From an uncultured Phocaeicola sp. (GTDB taxonomy: Bacteria > Bacteroidota > Bacteroidia > Bacteroidales > Bacteroidaceae): a DNA stretch of 64,000 nt. Positions 37,840 through 46,773 of the stretch are shown here, one piece after another; the stretch's first letter is position 1, and each line of letters opens with the position of its first letter. Made by a program: the position numbers and the translations under genes. A model generated the notes under the pieces. It was given only the letters and a program-made list of their open reading frames with translations, had not been told where the DNA came from and did not search any database. Location of the stretch: contig CALUIZ010000003.1 of assembly GCA_944320815.1 (NCBI GenBank), positions 62,001 to 126,000 on the forward strand. Reading direction: 5' to 3'.

Positions 37840-37847
37840 CAAATATA
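37840..37847 (-). promoter_or_regulatory. -7 box before the DUF4833 gene
   Basis: Minus strand TATATTTG (TAnnTTTG), 29 nt before the ATG at 37810. Confidence 0.55.
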
Positions 37848-37985
37848 ACGATTTGTCCGTTCCATTGTTCCCACTTTCTGCGGGCAGAGGAAAATTGCCG
37901 ATGATATAAGCCGTTTGGAACATTCCTGCTCCGTGGACCAGAGGGAATGCGTCATTTTTAGCAGCCTCTAAATTTCCCGTTTCAT

Positions 37986-38016
37986 TTTGTCCGCATGTCA
38001 ATCTTTCATATCTTTG
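37986..38016 (+). promoter_or_regulatory. Near-leaderless promoter of the PL8 lyase
   Basis: TTTG (37986-37989), 19 nt, TATCTTTG (38009-38016): a full consensus. The ATG follows only 4 nt later, so transcription should begin at or very close to the start codon. Confidence 0.75.
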
Positions 38017-38020
38017 TTAT

Positions 38021-40939
38021 ATGAAACGGATATACTTAATCTTCTCCCTTTTGTTTTTGGGGGTGACGTTGTGCGGGTATGCACAGGTGTGGAACTTTGA
38101 AGGGAAAGTTCCGGATGGTTTCGAGGCTTCCGACAAACGGGGGCTGAGTATTTCAACAATGTGCTATAAGGAAGGGAACAGCAGTCTGGAATGGCGTTTC
38201 CGTCCCGGCGGAACTCTTTCCGTCAGCCTGGAAGAACCCCTTTCATTGTCTGCCGAAGAGAAGGAGAAGGCTGGAATCACTTTGTGGATTTATAATGAGA
38301 AACCGCAGAAGGACAGCCTTCAGTTTCAGTTTTTTTCTCCGGAGGGACATGTTTCTTACCGTTTCGCTTTCAAGCTGTCGGCATCCGGATGGAGAGCCTG
38401 TTGGATTGGCTTCAAACATATGTGGGGCGACAAGTCCGGAGAGGCGATTGCAGGATGGCGGATTGTTGCTCCCGAGAGGGAAGGACGGGTATTTCTTGAC
38501 CGTCTTACGTTCCCGGTCAGGAGCATGAATCTCCGTACCACCCCCGACGAACAGATGCCTTATAACAATGCGCTTGATTTCCGCGACTTGTGGCATTGGT
38601 GTCGGGTATGGCAATGGGAACAGCTTCGGTATGACATTCCGCTTCCCGACAGGCTCACTTCCGGAGAAAGGGAGGAGCTGCAGCTCGTGTCATCGCGTCT
38701 GGACAGGATGCTGGAACTGAAAAAAGCACCCCGGAAGGTTGTGGAAAAAGCCTATGCCACATTTGACAGGGCCAATGTCAGACATTCGCTGACGGGGTTT
38801 GCCGGCGCGCCGGTTGTGGCTCCGGATGAACTGAAACGCGCCAAAGGGGAAATGTCGTGGAACGATCTGGAGACCATGCTTTCCGGATTTGCCTATGATG
38901 CCCTTTATAACGCTTCGTCCGAAGCTGAAGAGAACTATTTTCTGGTATGGGATTATGCCATGGACCAGGGGTTTGCCTATGGAAGCGGAATGGGCACGAA
39001 TCATCATTACGGCTATCAGGTGAGGAAAATTTATACTACCGCTTGGCTGATGCGCGACAAGATATGGAAGGCCAGGAACCGGGATGCCATCATTGCCACG
39101 CTTGCTTTCTGGGCTGCCCTTCAGGAGACACGCCAACCTTGCGGACCCGGTCGGGACGAGTTGCTGGACACATTGCACACACTGCTCCAGGCAAAGGTCA
39201 TATCTGCATTGATGTTAGTGGACGAACGGGAACGGCTGAGGGCACTCAGAGGACTTTCGCGCTGGGTTTCCACTTCGTTGCATTATACACCGGGGACAAT
39301 AGGAGGCATAAAGGTGGACGGGACAACCTTTCATCATGGAGGTTTCTATCCGGGATATACCACAGGCGCGCTGGCTTCCGTGGGGGCGTATGTGGCTTTG
39401 ACGGACGATACGGAGTTTGAGCCGACGGAAGAGGCGCGTCAAGTGTTGAAGTCGGCTCTTCTGGCGATGAGAAACTATTGCAACAAATATGAATGGGGTA
39501 TCGGAATCGGCGGGAGACATCCTTTCGGCGGTTCCATGAAGGAAGACGACATCGCGGCTTTCGCTTCTCTGGCACTTTCGGGCGACTTGTCGGGAGAAGG
39601 GGGTGAGTTCGACCGTTCACTGGCGGCTGACTATCTGCGCCTGTGCGGCAAGAATACTCCGGAAGCGAGCTATTTCCGGAAGCAGGGTATCCGTCCGGCC
39701 GAATCTCCTGAAGGATTCTTCGTGTACAATTATGGGGCGGCGGGCATATTCCGCGGAGAGGACTGGATGGTTACCTTGAAAGGATATAACACGGATGTAT
39801 GGGGAGCTGAAATTTATGTGAAGGACAACCGTTACGGACGTTACCAGAGTTATGGTTCGGTGCAGATAATGGGCGGAGACTCACGCCGGGCAAGCGGTTA
39901 CGACGAGAACGGGTGGGACTGGAACAGGTTGCCCGGGACTACTGCCATTCATCTTCCGTTCGAGCTTCTTGACAGTCCTTTGAAAGGCACGACGATGCTC
40001 AAGTCGAAGGAACGCTTTTCGGGAGCCAGCAGTCTTGAAGGAAAATATGGAATGTTTGCAACCAAACTGATGGAACGCAGACTGAAAAATTTCACTCCTG
40101 ATTTTGTCGCCAGAAAATCCGTATTCTGTTTTGATGACCGGATGGTCTGTCTGGGCACGGGCATCAGTAACGGGAACAGGGAATATCCTACGGAAACGAC
40201 TCTTTTCCAGAGCGTATGGGACGATGACGGGAAACATGATGTCCTCGTGGACGGAAAATGGGGAAATCAGGTCGGTTTTGCGGAGCATGTCCGTGTGTCG
40301 GACAGACAGCCTTTGTGCGTGCGCGACGGATATGACAATTATTATTATGTGAAGAAAGGAGAGGTCAGTGTCCGTATTGCGGAGCAGGAGTCGCGCCATG
40401 AAAAGAACCGTGCCGTTACGAAAGGCATGTTCGCTTCAGCATGGATTGACCATGGCTGTGCCCCCCGGAATGCGTCTTATGAATATATGGTGTGGATTCA
40501 GCCGACAGAAAAGGAACGGAAGGCATTGAATCCTATGGATTCTTACGAAGTGCTGCGGTGCGATGATACGGTGCACATTGTTCGGGACATCCCTACGGGT
40601 GTCATCGCTTGTGCCGTGTTTGAGGGTGTGGAGCTGGAAGGAAACAGTGTGTTTTCAGAACTTCCGTCCGAAACGATGGTTATGTGCAGGCGAGACGGGC
40701 GGACACTCCGGATGAGTGTGTGTGATCCGGACCTGAATATCAGGGAGAAAACCTACACCACAAAAGAGTCGAGCCGGCCCAAAGATAAAACGCTTGTTCT
40801 TGAGGGAAACTGGAAACTGGTGTCCGGGACAGAACGGGTGACGGTAGTGGCGGCAGGGAACAGAACCCGGGTCGAGGTAAAATGCCAACATGGCATGCCT
40901 GTGGAATTTGTATTGCAGGAGGATTGGGATGGCAGATGA
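38021..40939 (+). CDS. PL8-family polysaccharide lyase (chondroitinase-like)
   Basis: 972-aa secreted lyase (signal ending GYAQ). An N-terminal lectin-like domain (VWNFEGKVPDGFEASD, ~23-175) precedes the alpha/alpha-toroid and the super-sandwich domains. GTNHHYGYQVRKIYTTAW, FHHGGFYPGYTTG (His439, Tyr446) and GGRHPFGGSM (Arg499) match the spacing of His501, Tyr508 and Arg560 of Proteus chondroitinase ABC. PL8 enzymes cleave chondroitin sulfate, hyaluronan or xanthan; the resemblance here is to the chondroitin ABC type. A hybrid sensor follows after one gene. Its last 11 nt overlap a Dus gene. Confidence 0.9.
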   Translation: MKRIYLIFSLLFLGVTLCGYAQVWNFEGKVPDGFEASDKRGLSISTMCYKEGNSSLEWRFRPGGTLSVSLEEPLSLSAEEKEKAGITLWIYNEKPQKDSLQFQFFSPEGHVSYRFAFKLSASGWRACWIGFKHMWGDKSGEAIAGWRIVAPEREGRVFLDRLTFPVRSMNLRTTPDEQMPYNNALDFRDLWHWCRVWQWEQLRYDIPLPDRLTSGEREELQLVSSRLDRMLELKKAPRKVVEKAYATFDRANVRHSLTGFAGAPVVAPDELKRAKGEMSWNDLETMLSGFAYDALYNASSEAEENYFLVWDYAMDQGFAYGSGMGTNHHYGYQVRKIYTTAWLMRDKIWKARNRDAIIATLAFWAALQETRQPCGPGRDELLDTLHTLLQAKVISALMLVDERERLRALRGLSRWVSTSLHYTPGTIGGIKVDGTTFHHGGFYPGYTTGALASVGAYVALTDDTEFEPTEEARQVLKSALLAMRNYCNKYEWGIGIGGRHPFGGSMKEDDIAAFASLALSGDLSGEGGEFDRSLAADYLRLCGKNTPEASYFRKQGIRPAESPEGFFVYNYGAAGIFRGEDWMVTLKGYNTDVWGAEIYVKDNRYGRYQSYGSVQIMGGDSRRASGYDENGWDWNRLPGTTAIHLPFELLDSPLKGTTMLKSKERFSGASSLEGKYGMFATKLMERRLKNFTPDFVARKSVFCFDDRMVCLGTGISNGNREYPTETTLFQSVWDDDGKHDVLVDGKWGNQVGFAEHVRVSDRQPLCVRDGYDNYYYVKKGEVSVRIAEQESRHEKNRAVTKGMFASAWIDHGCAPRNASYEYMVWIQPTEKERKALNPMDSYEVLRCDDTVHIVRDIPTGVIACAVFEGVELEGNSVFSELPSETMVMCRRDGRTLRMSVCDPDLNIREKTYTTKESSRPKDKTLVLEGNWKLVSGTERVTVVAAGNRTRVEVKCQHGMPVEFVLQEDWDGR

Positions 40940-41909
40940 TTTTGTTGTTCGGTTCGCTCCCCTTCAAGGGTATACGGACGCTGTTTATCGGCAGGCACAT
41001 GCACGTCTTTTTGGTGGTGTGGAGCGTTATTATTCTCCTTTTCTGCGGGTGGAACATGGGGAGATACGTCAGAAAGAGGTGCGGGACATCGCGCCTGAGA
41101 ATAATGGGGATGTCAGGATGGTTCCGCAGTTCATTACGTCCGACAAGGGAAAGGCGGAGCGCATTCTCACTTTGTTGTCGGAGAAAGGATATCAGGAGGT
41201 AGACTTTAATCTGGGATGTCCGTTTCCGGTATTGGCCCGGCGGCACAATGGCTCCGGAATGCTGCCTTATCCCGATGAAGTGGAGGAACTTCTGACCTTT
41301 GTGGCGGAAAAGTTTCCCCGGCTGTCTTTGTCGGTAAAGCTCAGACTAGGATGGGATAATCCGGCTGAATGTCTGGCCTTGTTGCCTTTGTTCAACCGTT
41401 TGCCTTTGTCGTGCATCACTCTTCATCCCCGGCTTGGGAAACAGCAGTATAAGGGCAGTGTCGATATGGAGGCTTTTTCTGCTTTCTATGAAGCTTGTGA
41501 CAAACCGCTTTTTTATAATGGTGATTTGCGGACAGTTGGTGATATTGATGGTGTCCGCCGACGTTTCCCCCGGCTGGCCGGGGTCGTTGTGGGGCGCGGA
41601 CTGCTGGGAAATCCGGCTTTGGCGTTGGAGTATGGACAGGGACATGCAGTTCCTGGGAAAGAGAAGATGGAGAGAATCAGGCAGATGCATTCGGAGATTC
41701 TCGACGGATATTCCCGCCAGATTCAGGGAGGTGAAGCTCAGTTGCTGTCAAAGATGAAGACGCTCTGGGACTATCTTTTGCCGGATGCGGACCGGAAGGC
41801 GCGCAAAGCCATCTTCAAGGCGACACGGATGGAGGCTTATCTGTCTGCTGTATGTGACCTTCTGAAGTTTGAGTCTGATTCTGTGCTTCACTTTGAAAAT
41901 TCCCGCTAA
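40929..41909 (+). CDS. tRNA-dihydrouridine synthase family protein
   Basis: 326 aa, FMN-dependent TIM-barrel enzyme that reduces uridine in tRNA D-loops. RFAPLQGYTDAVYRQ opens the family domain; the catalytic cysteine lies in DFNLGCPFPVLARRHNGSG; SVKLRLGWDNP, TLHPRLGKQQYKG and YNGDLRTVGD follow, and GRGLLGNPAL binds FMN phosphate. ATG 40929 lies inside the end of the PL8 gene (11-nt overlap), so it is translated from the lyase mRNA unless an internal promoter exists. That pairing of a catabolic lyase with a tRNA enzyme is odd. Which Dus type it is remains open. Confidence 0.9.
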   Translation: MADDFVVRFAPLQGYTDAVYRQAHARLFGGVERYYSPFLRVEHGEIRQKEVRDIAPENNGDVRMVPQFITSDKGKAERILTLLSEKGYQEVDFNLGCPFPVLARRHNGSGMLPYPDEVEELLTFVAEKFPRLSLSVKLRLGWDNPAECLALLPLFNRLPLSCITLHPRLGKQQYKGSVDMEAFSAFYEACDKPLFYNGDLRTVGDIDGVRRRFPRLAGVVVGRGLLGNPALALEYGQGHAVPGKEKMERIRQMHSEILDGYSRQIQGGEAQLLSKMKTLWDYLLPDADRKARKAIFKATRMEAYLSAVCDLLKFESDSVLHFENSR

Positions 41910-41922
41910 TTTTTTAGCTTTG
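41892..41922 (+). promoter_or_regulatory. Promoter of the hybrid two-component regulator
   Basis: TTTG (41892-41895), 19 nt, TAGCTTTG (41915-41922); the ATG is 21 nt further. It overlaps the end of the dus gene. Confidence 0.72.
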
Positions 41923-41943
41923 CGACTCGAAAACTGATATACC

Positions 41944-44697
41944 ATGAAAACATATCCGACTTTCATCATATTATTGTTCTTGTGCTTAGTATTGGTTTCC
42001 TGTGGCGGGGAAAAAGAAAGGCTGGTGGTAGGTGTGTCGCAATGCAGTGACGATGAATGGAGAACGCAGATGAATATGGAGATTCTCCGCGAAGCCTTGT
42101 TCTATCCGGAAACGGAGGTGAGGATACGGACGGCGAAGGACAACAGCGGACATCAGGTGAAGGATATAGAGACTTTCATCAAGGAGAAGGTGGACGCGTT
42201 GGTGGTCTCTCCTAATGAAGCGGAGACTGTCACTCCCGTAATCGAGAAAGCTTTCGATGCAGGGATTCCGGTGATATTGGTCGACAGGAAAATCCATTCG
42301 GACAAATATACGGCTTATGTGGGGGCTGACAATTATGATATAGGCAGGCGTGCCGGTTATTATGTGGTCAACCGACTGCACGGAAAAGGCAATGTGGTGG
42401 AAATTGCCGGACTGAAAGGTTCCACTTCCGCTGAGGAAAGGCATCATGGGTTCATGGATGCGTTGGCCGAGTCGCCTGATGTGAAGGTGGTCGCTTCGGT
42501 CAATGCGGATTTCTTTCAGGAAATGGCCGAGCATAAGTTTGATTCTGTCCTGAATGTTCATCGGGACATTGATCTCGTATTCGCCCAGAACGACCGTATG
42601 GCCATCGGTGCCTGCAGTGCGGCCCTGAAAAAGGGAAGGAGGAAAGAGATGCTGTTTGTCGGCATTGACGCTGTTTCGGGAGAAGGGCATGGAGTGGAAA
42701 GTGTGGCCTCCGGAGAACTGGAGGCGACGTTCATTTATCCTACTTCCGGCGACAAGGTGATGCAGGTCGTGATGGCTGTGCTGAGGGGGAAGCCTTATGC
42801 ACGCGACACGAAGCTGCAGAGTGCGCTGGTGGACAAGTCGAATGCGCGTGTGATGAAGATGCAGACGGAGCATATCTTTGAGTTGGATCAGAAGATAGAA
42901 TTTTTGAGCAAGAAGGTGGATGCTTATTTCCTCCGTTACTCTTCGCAGCGGATGTTTCTGTATGCTTGTGTGGTTATTCTGGTGTTGGTAGGTGTGCTGC
43001 TGGTCTTTGTGGTGCGGGCTTTCTGGACAAAAAACAGACTGAACGCTGAACTGTCGGAACAGAAGGCGAAACTGGAGGAGCAGCGTGACCAGTTGATAGA
43101 CCTTTCGCACCGGCTGGAGGAGGCCACCCATGCCAAACTGGCATTCTTTACCAATGTGTCGCATGATTTTCGTACACCGCTGACGTTGATTGCGGATCCT
43201 GTGGACCAACTGATGGGAAGCCGGAATCTGGATGAACACGAGCGTTCGCTTCTCAACATTGTGCATAAGAATGTGGTGGTGCTGCTCCGTCTCATCAATC
43301 AGATATTGGATTTCCGGAAATTTGAGAGCGGGAAGTTGGCTCTTCATCTTTCGGAATTTGATGTGAGTGCCGGAATAAGGGAATGGACGGAAGCTTTCCG
43401 TACGCTGTCGTTCCGCAAACATATTCATTTTGACGTATCGGCCGAGGATGTTCCGCAAGGCTATGTGATGATTGCCGATGCAGAGAAACTGGAGAGAATC
43501 ACTTATAATTTGCTTTCGAACGCTTTTAAGTTTACTCCGGAGAACGGCAGGATATGTGTGAGGCTGTCGCAGTTCAGGCGTGCGGATGCTTGCTGGCTTA
43601 GGTATTCCGTCTCTGATACGGGTATCGGAATGTCCGCTGAACATGTGCGGCACATCTTTGAACGTTTTTACCAGATTGATGTGCATCATGCCGGGTCTGG
43701 TATCGGACTGGCTCTGGTAAAGGCTTTTGTGGAGATGCATCATGGAGACATTCATGTGGAGAGCGGGAAGGAAAAGGGCACCACATTTGTCATTGAAATG
43801 CCGATGCGGCAGGCCGGAACATTGGAGGAAGGGCTGGAAAGAAACGCGATGCTGATGAATCTGAAGGAAGGTGCGGTGCTGGACGCGGATCTGGAGACAA
43901 TGAACCAGAACGACAGTGGCAGACTCGCTCCGGATGACAGGGAGACTGTGCTGATAATTGATGACAACCAGGATATAAGGGACTATGTGAAGATGCTGTT
44001 GCGGGAGAAATATACGGTGGTCGAAGCGGTAAACGGGCAGGAAGGACTGAAACAGGCGATGAAGTATGTGCCCGATGCGATTATTTGTGACGTGATGATG
44101 CCGGTGATGGATGGCATGGAGTGTTGCCGGAGACTGAAGACTGAAATTCAGACTTCACACATCCCTGTGATGATGCTGACGGCATATGCGATGGACGAGC
44201 AGAAAATTAAAGGCTATGAGTGCGGGGCAGATTCATATCTGTCGAAGCCGTTCAGCGCGAAGTTGCTGCTGACGCGTCTGCGCAATCTGATAGATAACCA
44301 CAAGCGGTTGAAATCGTTCTTCAGCGACCGCTCGGTTACGGTGCAGGATGTTCCTTTGGGGAAAGTGGACAAAGGGTTTGTGGACAGACTGTATGAGTTG
44401 ATTGAGAAACGGATGGGCGATTCGGAACTGAGCGTGGAAAGTCTGGGTGAAGAGCTGGGGCTTGGACGTGTGCAGTTGTACCGGAAGGCAAAGGCGTTGA
44501 CGGGCTATTCTCCGAATGAACTGCTGCGTATCGTCCGGTTGAAACGGGCTTCTTCGCTTTTGGCTTCCACTGATAAGACTGTCGCTGAGATTACCTATGA
44601 GGTAGGTTTCAGTTCTCCGTCTTACTTCACGCGGTGTTATAAAGATTATTTCGGGGAGAGTCCCACTGACTTTCTGAAGCGGAAAAATGGGAAATGA
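41944..44697 (+). CDS. Hybrid two-component system with periplasmic-binding-protein sensor
   Basis: 917 aa. Order: signal with a lipobox-like LVLVSC; type-1 periplasmic sugar-binding domain (~27-320, ERLVVGVSQCSDDEWR, AGIPVILVDRKIH, DLVFAQNDRMAIGA); membrane helix 337-360; coiled coil; histidine kinase with His407 in NVSHDFRTPLTL and ATPase motifs NLLSNAFKFTP and SDTGIGM; receiver with Asp716 (IICDVMMPVMDG); C-terminal AraC HTH (~815-912). The layout is that of Bacteroides HTCS such as the fructose sensor BT1754. It probably senses a monosaccharide released from a glycan and controls neighbouring glycan genes; the target is inferred. Confidence 0.93.
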   Translation: MKTYPTFIILLFLCLVLVSCGGEKERLVVGVSQCSDDEWRTQMNMEILREALFYPETEVRIRTAKDNSGHQVKDIETFIKEKVDALVVSPNEAETVTPVIEKAFDAGIPVILVDRKIHSDKYTAYVGADNYDIGRRAGYYVVNRLHGKGNVVEIAGLKGSTSAEERHHGFMDALAESPDVKVVASVNADFFQEMAEHKFDSVLNVHRDIDLVFAQNDRMAIGACSAALKKGRRKEMLFVGIDAVSGEGHGVESVASGELEATFIYPTSGDKVMQVVMAVLRGKPYARDTKLQSALVDKSNARVMKMQTEHIFELDQKIEFLSKKVDAYFLRYSSQRMFLYACVVILVLVGVLLVFVVRAFWTKNRLNAELSEQKAKLEEQRDQLIDLSHRLEEATHAKLAFFTNVSHDFRTPLTLIADPVDQLMGSRNLDEHERSLLNIVHKNVVVLLRLINQILDFRKFESGKLALHLSEFDVSAGIREWTEAFRTLSFRKHIHFDVSAEDVPQGYVMIADAEKLERITYNLLSNAFKFTPENGRICVRLSQFRRADACWLRYSVSDTGIGMSAEHVRHIFERFYQIDVHHAGSGIGLALVKAFVEMHHGDIHVESGKEKGTTFVIEMPMRQAGTLEEGLERNAMLMNLKEGAVLDADLETMNQNDSGRLAPDDRETVLIIDDNQDIRDYVKMLLREKYTVVEAVNGQEGLKQAMKYVPDAIICDVMMPVMDGMECCRRLKTEIQTSHIPVMMLTAYAMDEQKIKGYECGADSYLSKPFSAKLLLTRLRNLIDNHKRLKSFFSDRSVTVQDVPLGKVDKGFVDRLYELIEKRMGDSELSVESLGEELGLGRVQLYRKAKALTGYSPNELLRIVRLKRASSLLASTDKTVAEITYEVGFSSPSYFTRCYKDYFGESPTDFLKRKNGK

Positions 44698-44721
44698 TGG
44701 CTGAGGTTCGGCAAATAGTCG

Positions 44722-44729
44722 TATATTTG
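44722..44729 (+). promoter_or_regulatory. -7 box before the DUF3256 gene
   Basis: TATATTTG (TAnnTTTG), 22 nt before ATG 44752. Confidence 0.55.
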
Positions 44730-44751
44730 GGCTGTTTTTAGAAAGAAATCT

Positions 44752-45420
44752 ATGATGCGTATTATAGGAATTGTGCTTGTATGGTGTTGTGCGGTTGCGC
44801 TGCAGGCCCAGAATATGAAGTCTTTGTTCGTGGCTCTGCCCGATTCGTTGTCGCCTTTGCTGACGGAGGTGAACCGGGCGGATTTCGGTGATTTTCTGGA
44901 AAGCGGCATGAAGGCTGAAGTGAAGAACCGTTTCGGAAAAACATCGGAGATGACGGAGCTTACAGATGACTATCTGTTTGTGAAACTGACTTCCGCCAGT
45001 ACGCTTGAGATGAAGCTTCTTCCGCTCAATGATTCGGTGAAAGTGGTGTGTGTCGTGCATACTTACATGGCTCCTGCCGCCGACAGTGAGGTCGCTTTTT
45101 ATACTACGGAATGGAAACGGCTTCCCGCGGATGATTATCTGACGCTTCCCGATGAGGCGGATTTCTATATTGTCCCCCAAACCGATGTGCAGAAAGATTC
45201 GTTGGAAAATCTGAAAGTCTATGCGGATATGTATCTGTTGAAAGCGGAACTTTCCGCGAAGAATCCGGTTATTTCGTTCAGCTATTCCACACCGCATTAT
45301 ATAGATAAGGAGACGGCAGAAAAACTGGCCCCTTATTTGCGCCCCTCTTCTGTCAGGTACGAATGGAAGGAGGGACGATTTGTCAGGGAAGACGAGGGAA
45401 GTCTCATGGAGCGGGAATAG
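44752..45420 (+). CDS. DUF3256-family secreted protein
   Basis: 222 aa with a signal peptide ending LQAQ. The conserved opening MKSLFVALPDSLSPLLTEVN and then FGDFLESGMKAEVKNRFG match the DUF3256 family as I remember it, which is confined to Bacteroidales and has no known function. The rest is beta-rich (DYLFVKLTSASTLEMKLLPL). It has its own promoter and is followed by a 293-nt gap. Confidence 0.82.
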   Translation: MMRIIGIVLVWCCAVALQAQNMKSLFVALPDSLSPLLTEVNRADFGDFLESGMKAEVKNRFGKTSEMTELTDDYLFVKLTSASTLEMKLLPLNDSVKVVCVVHTYMAPAADSEVAFYTTEWKRLPADDYLTLPDEADFYIVPQTDVQKDSLENLKVYADMYLLKAELSAKNPVISFSYSTPHYIDKETAEKLAPYLRPSSVRYEWKEGRFVREDEGSLMERE

Positions 45421-45446
45421 TGTTGCGTTTTGTTGTCGCAGATTTA

Positions 45447-45472
45447 GATTTTATGTTGTCGAACATAAAATC
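45447..45472. repeat. Perfect 11-bp inverted repeat with 4-nt loop
   Basis: GATTTTATGTT (45447-45457) and AACATAAAATC (45462-45472) around GTCG. No T-run follows on either strand, so it is only a possible terminator of the DUF3256 gene; it may be an operator or RNA hairpin. Confidence 0.7.
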
Positions 45473-45530
45473 CGAATTGTTCGGGTGAGTCCAATTGAAA
45501 ATACATGAAAAATAGTTAATAGGCCGGTGC

Positions 45531-45560
45531 GTTCAAAGATAAAAATGCTATCTTTGGAAC
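45531..45560. promoter_or_regulatory. Inverted repeat carrying two outward -7 boxes
   Basis: CAAAGATA (45534-45541) and TATCTTTG (45549-45556) are exact inverses separated by 7 nt. The symmetry extends to CGTTC / GGAACG with a 1-nt bulge. The plus-strand box would give the M23 peptidase a leader of about 150 nt. Confidence 0.6.
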
Positions 45561-45662
45561 GTTTTGTTGGAAAAGTCTTGCTTCTTCGTGGAATGGAAGG
45601 GGTAAGAATATTGTTTTTTAGAAGAATTGTGTAAACCAGTAATGGTATTCTGAAGACGTTCG

Positions 45663-45678
45663 AGACTTTGAAAAGTCT
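45663..45678 (+). repeat. Short inverted repeat in the M23 peptidase leader
   Basis: AGACTTT and AAAGTCT separated by GA, 36 nt before the start codon; could form a small hairpin near the ribosome site only with a strained loop. Confidence 0.4.
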
Positions 45679-45713
45679 GCCGACGGATACTAGCTGAAAA
45701 ATATAAAGACGTA

Positions 45714-46622
45714 ATGATTTTAAAATGTATTAGAACAGTGGCGGTAGCGGCTTTGGTTTTGGTCAGCGCAAATGTTTGCGGACAGGACTTGCTGGCACGT
45801 CAGGCACCTATCGACAGAAAACTGAAAGCCGTTGATTCCTTGGCGTTGATTCGCCAGATTAAAGCGGAGCAGGCCGTTTATCCTGCATATAGTCTCTATC
45901 CGAACTGGAGTCATGATCGCGTTCATGCATATGGTAATACAGTTCAGATACCGGACAGTTTCCGTATCGATCTTACAGGTTTCTGTATGCCTACAACTCA
46001 TACTAAAATTACTTCCAAATGCGGTCCCCGCTGGCGCCGTATGCATAATGGACTCGATATAAAAGTCTATATCGGCGATACGATCCGTGCGGCTTTTGAC
46101 GGTCGTGTGCGTATGGTGAAATACGAACGTCGCGGGTATGGCAAATACGTGGTGATTCGCCATGACAATGGACTTGAAACCATTTATGGCCATCTGTCGA
46201 AGCAGATTGTGGCGGAAGATCAATATGTGAAGGCCGGTGATCCGATAGGCTTGGGAGGTAATACAGGGCGTTCTACAGGTTCTCATCTCCATTTTGAGAC
46301 CCGTTTCCTGGGTGAGGTGATTAATCCGGAGTTTATGTTCGATTTCCCGAACCAGGATATAGTGGCCGACAGTTATTTGTTCATTCGCGGTGCGAACCGT
46401 TATGCTTATCAGCGTACACGTGCTCTGGCGGCCGTGAAATCCGGAAAGTCGGGTGCGGCTGAGGCTGAAAAGGCGGCCATCCGTTATCATAAAATCCGTA
46501 AAGGTGACACGCTGGGCCGTATTTCACGCATCTATCATGTGTCAATCGACCGTCTGTGCCGTTTGAATGGTATCAAGCGGACTACGGTTCTCCGTATCGG
46601 ACAAGTGCTGAGATGCTCTTGA
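45714..46622 (+). CDS. M23 metallopeptidase with C-terminal LysM domain
   Basis: 302-aa exported peptidoglycan endopeptidase. The signal peptide ends NVCGQ. The LytM/M23 core shows the zinc ligands in RMHNGLDIKV (His, Asp) and GSHLHFETRF (HxH), with GLETIYGHLSK between. A LysM motif follows (KIRKGDTLGRISRIYHVSID, ~262-300) that binds glycan strands. All catalytic residues are present, so it should be active in cell-wall remodelling rather than a degenerate activator. The leader contains several inverted repeats, and a strong terminator follows. Confidence 0.92.
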   Translation: MILKCIRTVAVAALVLVSANVCGQDLLARQAPIDRKLKAVDSLALIRQIKAEQAVYPAYSLYPNWSHDRVHAYGNTVQIPDSFRIDLTGFCMPTTHTKITSKCGPRWRRMHNGLDIKVYIGDTIRAAFDGRVRMVKYERRGYGKYVVIRHDNGLETIYGHLSKQIVAEDQYVKAGDPIGLGGNTGRSTGSHLHFETRFLGEVINPEFMFDFPNQDIVADSYLFIRGANRYAYQRTRALAAVKSGKSGAAEAEKAAIRYHKIRKGDTLGRISRIYHVSIDRLCRLNGIKRTTVLRIGQVLRCS

Positions 46623-46647
46623 TCTGACGGGCGGAAACAAAGCGACG

Positions 46648-46696
46648 AATCATCCTGCATGAAGAGAATGAGGCTTCATGCAGGATGATTCTTTTT
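46648..46696 (+). terminator. Intrinsic terminator after the M23 peptidase
   Basis: AATCATCCTGCATGAAG (46648-46664) pairs perfectly with CTTCATGCAGGATGATT (46674-46690), followed by CTTTTTA. Confidence 0.93.
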
Positions 46697-46732
46697 ATCT
46701 GTGTATTTGTTGTATGCTCCATGAAAAATCTG

Positions 46733-46740
46733 TAACTTTG
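46733..46740 (+). promoter_or_regulatory. -7 box before the BT_3928-like gene
   Basis: TAACTTTG, with TTG 20 nt upstream (46710-46712); 33 nt before the TTG start codon. Confidence 0.6.
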
Positions 46741-46773
46741 CCGATGCAGACAAATGTTATATAGGATTGAGGT

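Noticed and set aside
41986..43755. 589-codon open frame on the minus strand
   Set aside because: It is opposite the hybrid two-component gene, with His-rich low-complexity composition typical of a shadow.
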